From NCBI GenBank assembly GCA_007123065.1, contig SKSI01000112.1, forward strand, positions 1 through 10,255: DNA of 10,255 nucleotides, written 5' to 3'. Both the position numbers and the translations under genes were made by a program. Position 1 is the first letter of the stretch. Each line of letters begins with the position of its first letter. The notes beneath the pieces are model-generated. The model was not told where the DNA came from. It did not search any database and saw only the letters and a program-made list of their open reading frames with translations. The stretch is from Bacteroidales bacterium (GTDB lineage Bacteria > Bacteroidota > Bacteroidia > Bacteroidales > UBA7960). This document shows, piece after piece, positions 7,552 to 10,255 of the stretch.

Positions 7552-7980
7552 GCGTTCCCCTTTGATACGTATTCCCATACTGCGTGCCGTTCCGGCAACC
7601 ATATTCATGGCTGATTCAACGGTAAAGCAGTTCAGGTCTGACATCTTTTCTTCAGCAATAACCCGTACCTTGTCCATTGTAATGGTCGCTACTTTGACTC
7701 TGTTGGGTTCGGCTGAGCCTGTTTTCAGCTTAGCTGCTTCAAGCAACTGTACGGCAACAGGCGGGGTTTTGATTATGAAATTAAAGGACTTGTCCTTAAA
7801 CACAGTAATAACAACAGGAATAACTTTTCCTGCCTTATCCTGCGTACGGGCGTTGAACTGCTTGCAAAACTCCATAATATTAACCCCTTTGGCACCCAAT
7901 GCGGGACCAACGGGAGGAGAAGGGTTCGCAGCACCTCCTTTAATTTGCAGCTTAATGATTCCACTAACTTCTTTTGCCAT
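7543..7980 (-). CDS. rplK: Ribosomal protein uL11
   Basis: This gene encodes the 145-residue protein of the GTPase-associated centre of the 50S subunit, where it binds 23S rRNA beside L10/L12 and where thiostrepton acts. The N-terminal domain (about 1-70) carries the conserved proline-rich PSPPVGPALG (20-29), which takes part in thiostrepton binding. The C-terminal rRNA-binding domain (about 73-145) ends with the family motif GTARSMGI (130-137). Length is normal. The ATG at 7978-7980 gives MAKEVSGIIKLQIKGG as expected. It follows nusG by 78 bases and precedes rplA by 56, in the widely conserved order. It ends in TAG within a hairpin. No Shine-Dalgarno site is seen; the leader just before the ATG is A/T-rich. 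Confidence 0.98.
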   Translation of the reverse strand: MAKEVSGIIKLQIKGGAANPSPPVGPALGAKGVNIMEFCKQFNARTQDKAGKVIPVVITVFKDKSFNFIIKTPPVAVQLLEAAKLKTGSAEPNRVKVATITMDKVRVIAEEKMSDLNCFTVESAMNMVAGTARSMGIRIKGERPA

Positions 7981-8039
7981 GTTTTAACTATTTTTTCAAA
8001 TAAGGGGATCAGTAATTTTCAGCGAATAAAACAGGGGAA

Positions 8040-8060
8040 AGAGGTTTATAAAAGCCCTCT
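8040..8060 (-). promoter_or_regulatory. Weak hairpin at the nusG stop codon
   Basis: AGAGG (8040-8044) and CCTCT (8056-8060) can pair over an 11-base A/T-rich loop, and the arm overlaps the nusG TAG (8059-8061). Five pairs with a long loop make this marginal. I list it because similar structures sit on the rplK and rpoB stops. The rest of this spacer (7981-8039) shows no recognisable L1-binding motif or promoter. Confidence 0.2.
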
Positions 8061-8601
8061 ATTCCTTTTCTACTTGCATGAAACTTAATTCCAGAGGTGT
8101 TTTTCGTCCAAAGATCTTTACCATCACTTTTAACTTTTTCTTCTCCTCATTGATCTCTTCAATAACACCTGAGAAACTGTTGAACGGACCGTCTGTAACT
8201 TTTACGGTCTCCCCAACAATATAGGGGACGTTTAACTCTTCCTCTTTGCCCGAAAGTTCATCAACCTTTCCAAGGATGCGGTTCACTTCAGCCGGACGTA
8301 AGGGTACAGGCTCTCCACCAGAGCCCAGAAAACCAAGTACCCCTGGTGTATTCCTGATAATATGGGGAACCTCTCCTATCAAAGCAGCTTCAATCAGCAC
8401 ATAGCCAGGAAAATAGTTGCGCTCAGCGCTGATCTTTTTCCCTTTGCGTACCTGATACACTTTTTCAGTAGGAATAAGCACTTGTGATATATAGTCCTCC
8501 AGTCCGAGTCTGGCGATTTCGTTTTCGAGGTATTGTTTTACCTTTTTTTCACCGCTGCTGATTGCACGGACCACATACCATTTTTTTACTTGTTCACTCA
8601 T
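8059..8601 (-). CDS. nusG: Transcription elongation and termination factor NusG
   Basis: The product is a 180-residue NusG that binds the clamp of RNA polymerase and uses its C-terminal domain to contact Rho or the ribosome. The NGN domain covers about residues 6-115, with the conserved WYVVRA (8-13) and YFPGYVLIEA (63-72) motifs. A short acidic linker (115-125) leads to the KOW domain (about 127-180), with VGETVKVTDGPFNSFSG at 129-145. Length is that of a normal NusG, without the insertion seen in some lineages, and it ends in TAG. The ATG at 8599-8601 gives MSEQVKKWYVVRA. It sits between secE (95 bases upstream) and rplK, its standard position. No Shine-Dalgarno site precedes it. Confidence 0.98.
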   Translation of the reverse strand: MSEQVKKWYVVRAISSGEKKVKQYLENEIARLGLEDYISQVLIPTEKVYQVRKGKKISAERNYFPGYVLIEAALIGEVPHIIRNTPGVLGFLGSGGEPVPLRPAEVNRILGKVDELSGKEEELNVPYIVGETVKVTDGPFNSFSGVIEEINEEKKKLKVMVKIFGRKTPLELSFMQVEKE

Positions 8602-8633
8602 ACTAACGTACGAAGTCTTAACTCCGAATTAAT

Positions 8634-8687
8634 TTTCTGTCTGCCATCCCTCAACCGTTTATCAACTTCGGCACCGGCTGACAGAAA
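8634..8687 (-). promoter_or_regulatory. Large stem-loop in the secE-nusG spacer
   Basis: Bases 8634-8645 pair with 8676-8687: 8 bp, one A-A mismatch in the RNA, then 3 bp, closing a 30-base loop. Within the loop, 8654-8657 can pair with 8669-8672. The structure fills more than half of the 95-base spacer and ends 32 bases before nusG. No U-run follows directly, so a simple terminator is unlikely. It is a candidate leader element for nusG or an RNase III-type processing site. Confidence 0.5.
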
Positions 8688-8696
8688 CCGGAATGA

Positions 8697-8891
8697 TTAC
8701 AAAAAGAGAGAGTAAAACTGTTCAAGAATGGAGCTAAAGGAAATATCCATCAAATAAACGACCATTGCGATTATCAGGGAAGCAATAGATACAACCACTG
8801 CACTATTCTGCAGATCGCTCCAAGAGGGCCAGGAAACCTTATTGATCAATTCATCATAAGATTCCAGGATGTATGCTCTGATTTTCTTCAT
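8697..8891 (-). CDS. secE: Preprotein translocase subunit SecE
   Basis: This gene encodes a 64-residue membrane protein that clamps SecY in the SecYEG export channel. It is the short single-span form usual outside the Enterobacteria. An N-terminal amphipathic helix (about 3-18) leads to the conserved VSWPSWSDL motif (19-27), followed by one transmembrane segment at about 29-49 (AVVVSIASLIIAMVVYLMD). I chose the ATG at 8889-8891, giving MKKIRAYILESYDEL. A longer frame opening at 8945 starts inside tRNA-Trp and is not real. The gene starts 23 bases after the tRNA 3' end, so it is probably cotranscribed with the tRNA, and its mRNA 5' end may be made by tRNA 3' processing. It ends in TAA. Confidence 0.95.
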   Translation of the reverse strand: MKKIRAYILESYDELINKVSWPSWSDLQNSAVVVSIASLIIAMVVYLMDISFSSILEQFYSLFL

Positions 8892-8914
8892 AACAGGAAT
8901 ATTCAAATATTTTG

Positions 8915-8987
8915 CACGGGTGGAAGGAGTCGAACCCTCAACCAACGGTTTTGGAGACCGCTACTCTACCAATTGAGCTACACCCGT
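8915..8987 (-). tRNA. tRNA-Trp (anticodon CCA)
   Basis: All 73 bases fold as a cloverleaf. The 7-bp acceptor stem pairs 8981-8987 with 8916-8922, with discriminator base G at 8915. The D stem is GCTC/GAGT with one wobble. The anticodon stem GCGGT/ACCGT encloses the loop CTCCAAA, giving anticodon CCA for tryptophan. The T arm is GAGGG, TTCGACT loop, CCTTC. The 3' CCA is not encoded, as the next bases read CAA, so it must be added by the CCA-adding enzyme. Its place between tuf and secE is a common arrangement in Bacteroidota and some other phyla. Only 7 bases separate its 5' end from the strong hairpin after tuf. Confidence 0.97.
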
Positions 8988-8994
8988 TAACAAA

Positions 8995-9028
8995 GTTATT
9001 GATGGCAAGTGTGCTTGCCATCAATAAC
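8995..9028 (-). terminator. Perfect 15-bp hairpin between tuf and tRNA-Trp
   Basis: Bases 8995-9009 and 9014-9028 are perfectly complementary with a 4-base loop. In the RNA the stem is followed by UUUGUUAA and then the tRNA, so the U-tract is weak. It lies 13 bases after the tuf stop. It could end part of the tuf transcripts, protect the tuf mRNA 3' end once RNase P cuts at the tRNA, or be cut by RNase III. The structure is certain; which role applies is inference. Confidence 0.7.
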
Positions 9029-9041
9029 ATATGCGGTTAAA

Positions 9042-10229
9042 TTATTCAACAATTTCAGTTACCTGACCTGCGCCAACCGTACGACCACCTTCGCGAATCG
9101 CAAAACGGAGACCTTTGTTCATGGCAACATCGGCAATCAGCTCAACACTGATGGTAAGGTTATCACCAGGCATCACCATCTCACGGCCTTCCGGCAGGTA
9201 GATCTCACCTGTAACGTCAGTGGTACGGAAGAAGAACTGCGGACGGTATTTGTTTCCAAATGGCGTGTGGCGGCCACCTTCTTCTTTTTTCAGTACGTAT
9301 ACCTCTGCTTTAAACTTTCTGTGTGGCTTCACGGAGCCAGGCTTACAGATTACCATACCACGGGTGATCGCATCCTTGTCAATACCACGTAGCAACAGAC
9401 CTGTGTTGTCACCAGCTTCACCGCGGTCCAGGATCTTACGGAACATCTCCACACCGGTAACTACTGACTTCAGTTTCTCAGCACCCATACCGATGATATC
9501 AACGGGATCTCCACTGTTGATTACACCTGTTTCAATACGTCCGGTTGCAACAGTACCACGACCTGTAATTGAGAATACGTCTTCAACCGGCATCAGGAAG
9601 TCTTTGTCAACATCACGCTCCGGAAGAGGAATAAAACTGTCTACGGCCTCCATCAGCTTAACGATCGCTTCAACACCTGCAGCTTCACCATTAAGACCTG
9701 CCAGTGCAGATCCCGGGATAACAGGAATATTATCACCGTCAAACTCATAGAAAGAGAGCAGTTCACGAATTTCCATTTCAACCAGCTCAAGAAGCTCATC
9801 ATCATCAACGAGGTCAACTTTGTTCATAAAAACTACGAGCTGAGGTACACCAACCTGACGGGCCAAAAGAATGTGCTCACGTGTTTGGGGCATTGGGCCA
9901 TCGGTAGCAGCTACAACAAGGATTGCACCGTCCATCTGGGCGGCACCTGTAACCATGTTCTTAACGTAGTCAGCGTGACCTGGACAGTCAACGTGAGCGT
10001 AGTGTCTGGTTTCTGTCTGATATTCTACGTGTGCTGTATTGATGGTAATACCTCTTTCTTTTTCTTCAGGGGCATTGTCGATCGAATCAAATGATCTGAT
10101 CTCAGACCAGCCTTTTTCTGCCAATACTTGTGTTATCGCAGCGGTGAGCGTGGTTTTGCCATGGTCAACGTGTCCGATGGTACCAATGTTCACATGCGGT
10201 TTCGTACGTTGAAATTTTTCTTTTGCCAT
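9042..10229 (-). CDS. tuf: Translation elongation factor EF-Tu
   Basis: This gene encodes the 395-residue GTPase that delivers aminoacyl-tRNA to the ribosomal A site. The GTP-binding motifs are all intact: G1 GHVDHGKT (19-26), G2 around T62 in GITINTAH, G3 DCPGH (81-85), G4 NKVD (136-139) and G5 SAL (174-176). The catalytic His is H85. Domains 2 and 3 follow, with GRGTVATGRIETG near 220-235 and the C-terminus RTVGAGQVTEIVE. Length and start (MAKEKFQRTKPHVNIGTIGH) match Bacteroidota EF-Tu. The ATG is at 10227-10229 and the stop is TAA. It is the first gene of the block in this window. Only 26 bases of leader are visible, so its promoter is outside. Confidence 0.99.
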   Translation of the reverse strand: MAKEKFQRTKPHVNIGTIGHVDHGKTTLTAAITQVLAEKGWSEIRSFDSIDNAPEEKERGITINTAHVEYQTETRHYAHVDCPGHADYVKNMVTGAAQMDGAILVVAATDGPMPQTREHILLARQVGVPQLVVFMNKVDLVDDDELLELVEMEIRELLSFYEFDGDNIPVIPGSALAGLNGEAAGVEAIVKLMEAVDSFIPLPERDVDKDFLMPVEDVFSITGRGTVATGRIETGVINSGDPVDIIGMGAEKLKSVVTGVEMFRKILDRGEAGDNTGLLLRGIDKDAITRGMVICKPGSVKPHRKFKAEVYVLKKEEGGRHTPFGNKYRPQFFFRTTDVTGEIYLPEGREMVMPGDNLTISVELIADVAMNKGLRFAIREGGRTVGAGQVTEIVE

Positions 10230-10255
10230 ATCTTCTGGTGTTAAGGTTTAATTAA
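10230..10255 (-). other. Partial tuf leader
   Basis: The 26 bases upstream of tuf are A/T-rich and purine-rich just before the ATG (AGAAGAT), with no clear Shine-Dalgarno core and no complete promoter. The upstream neighbour is cut off by the window edge. Confidence 0.4.

Noticed and set aside
7981..8058. Possible L1-binding leader before rplK
   Set aside because: I looked for a two-helix structure with an asymmetric loop like the 23S rRNA target, but found only a weak 5-bp hairpin at the nusG stop.
8892..8945. An 18-residue N-terminal extension of SecE starting at 8945
   Set aside because: It is translated from the 3' half of tRNA-Trp and the following spacer; the SecE homology begins at the ATG at 8889-8891.
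9220..9750. Plus-strand open frame of 176 residues opposite tuf
   Set aside because: It is a mirror frame of highly conserved EF-Tu codons, with no domain and no plausible leader.

Overview
The window is a conserved housekeeping block read entirely from the minus strand. In transcription order it carries tuf (EF-Tu), tRNA-Trp, secE, nusG, rplK, rplA, rplJ, rplL, rpoB and the first ~594 codons of rpoC, which runs off the left edge. The organism is a member of the Bacteroidota, most like the class Bacteroidia. Three things point there: the RpoB, RpoC and EF-Tu sequence style; the tuf, tRNA-Trp, secE, nusG order; and the lack of any convincing Shine-Dalgarno site, with A/T-rich leaders instead. 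I do not assign a genus. Base composition and codon use look even throughout, with no sign of transferred DNA, mobile elements, CRISPR arrays or broken genes.

Layout, right to left. Positions 10230-10255 are a short tuf leader. tuf (9042-10229) is followed by a perfect 15-bp hairpin (8995-9028) and tRNA-Trp (8915-8987). Then come secE (8697-8891) and nusG (8059-8601), separated by a large imperfect stem-loop. The ribosomal protein genes follow: rplK (7543-7980), rplA (6791-7486), rplJ (6231-6755) and rplL (5796-6176). A 127-bp spacer with a 15-bp stem-loop separates rplL from rpoB (1856-5668, TTG start). rpoC starts at 1784 and is truncated at position 1. No gene-free stretch exceeds 300 bases.

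The genes belong to gene expression and its coupling. EF-Tu and tRNA-Trp supply elongation, SecE is part of the protein-export channel, and NusG links RNA polymerase to its partners. L11, L1, L10 and L7/L12 build the ribosomal stalks where factors such as EF-Tu act. RpoB and RpoC form the polymerase catalytic core. The main interest is not a new protein system but the non-coding junctions: seven of nine carry a potential RNA hairpin, and three of these overlap the upstream stop codon. I found no evidence for an undescribed biological system.
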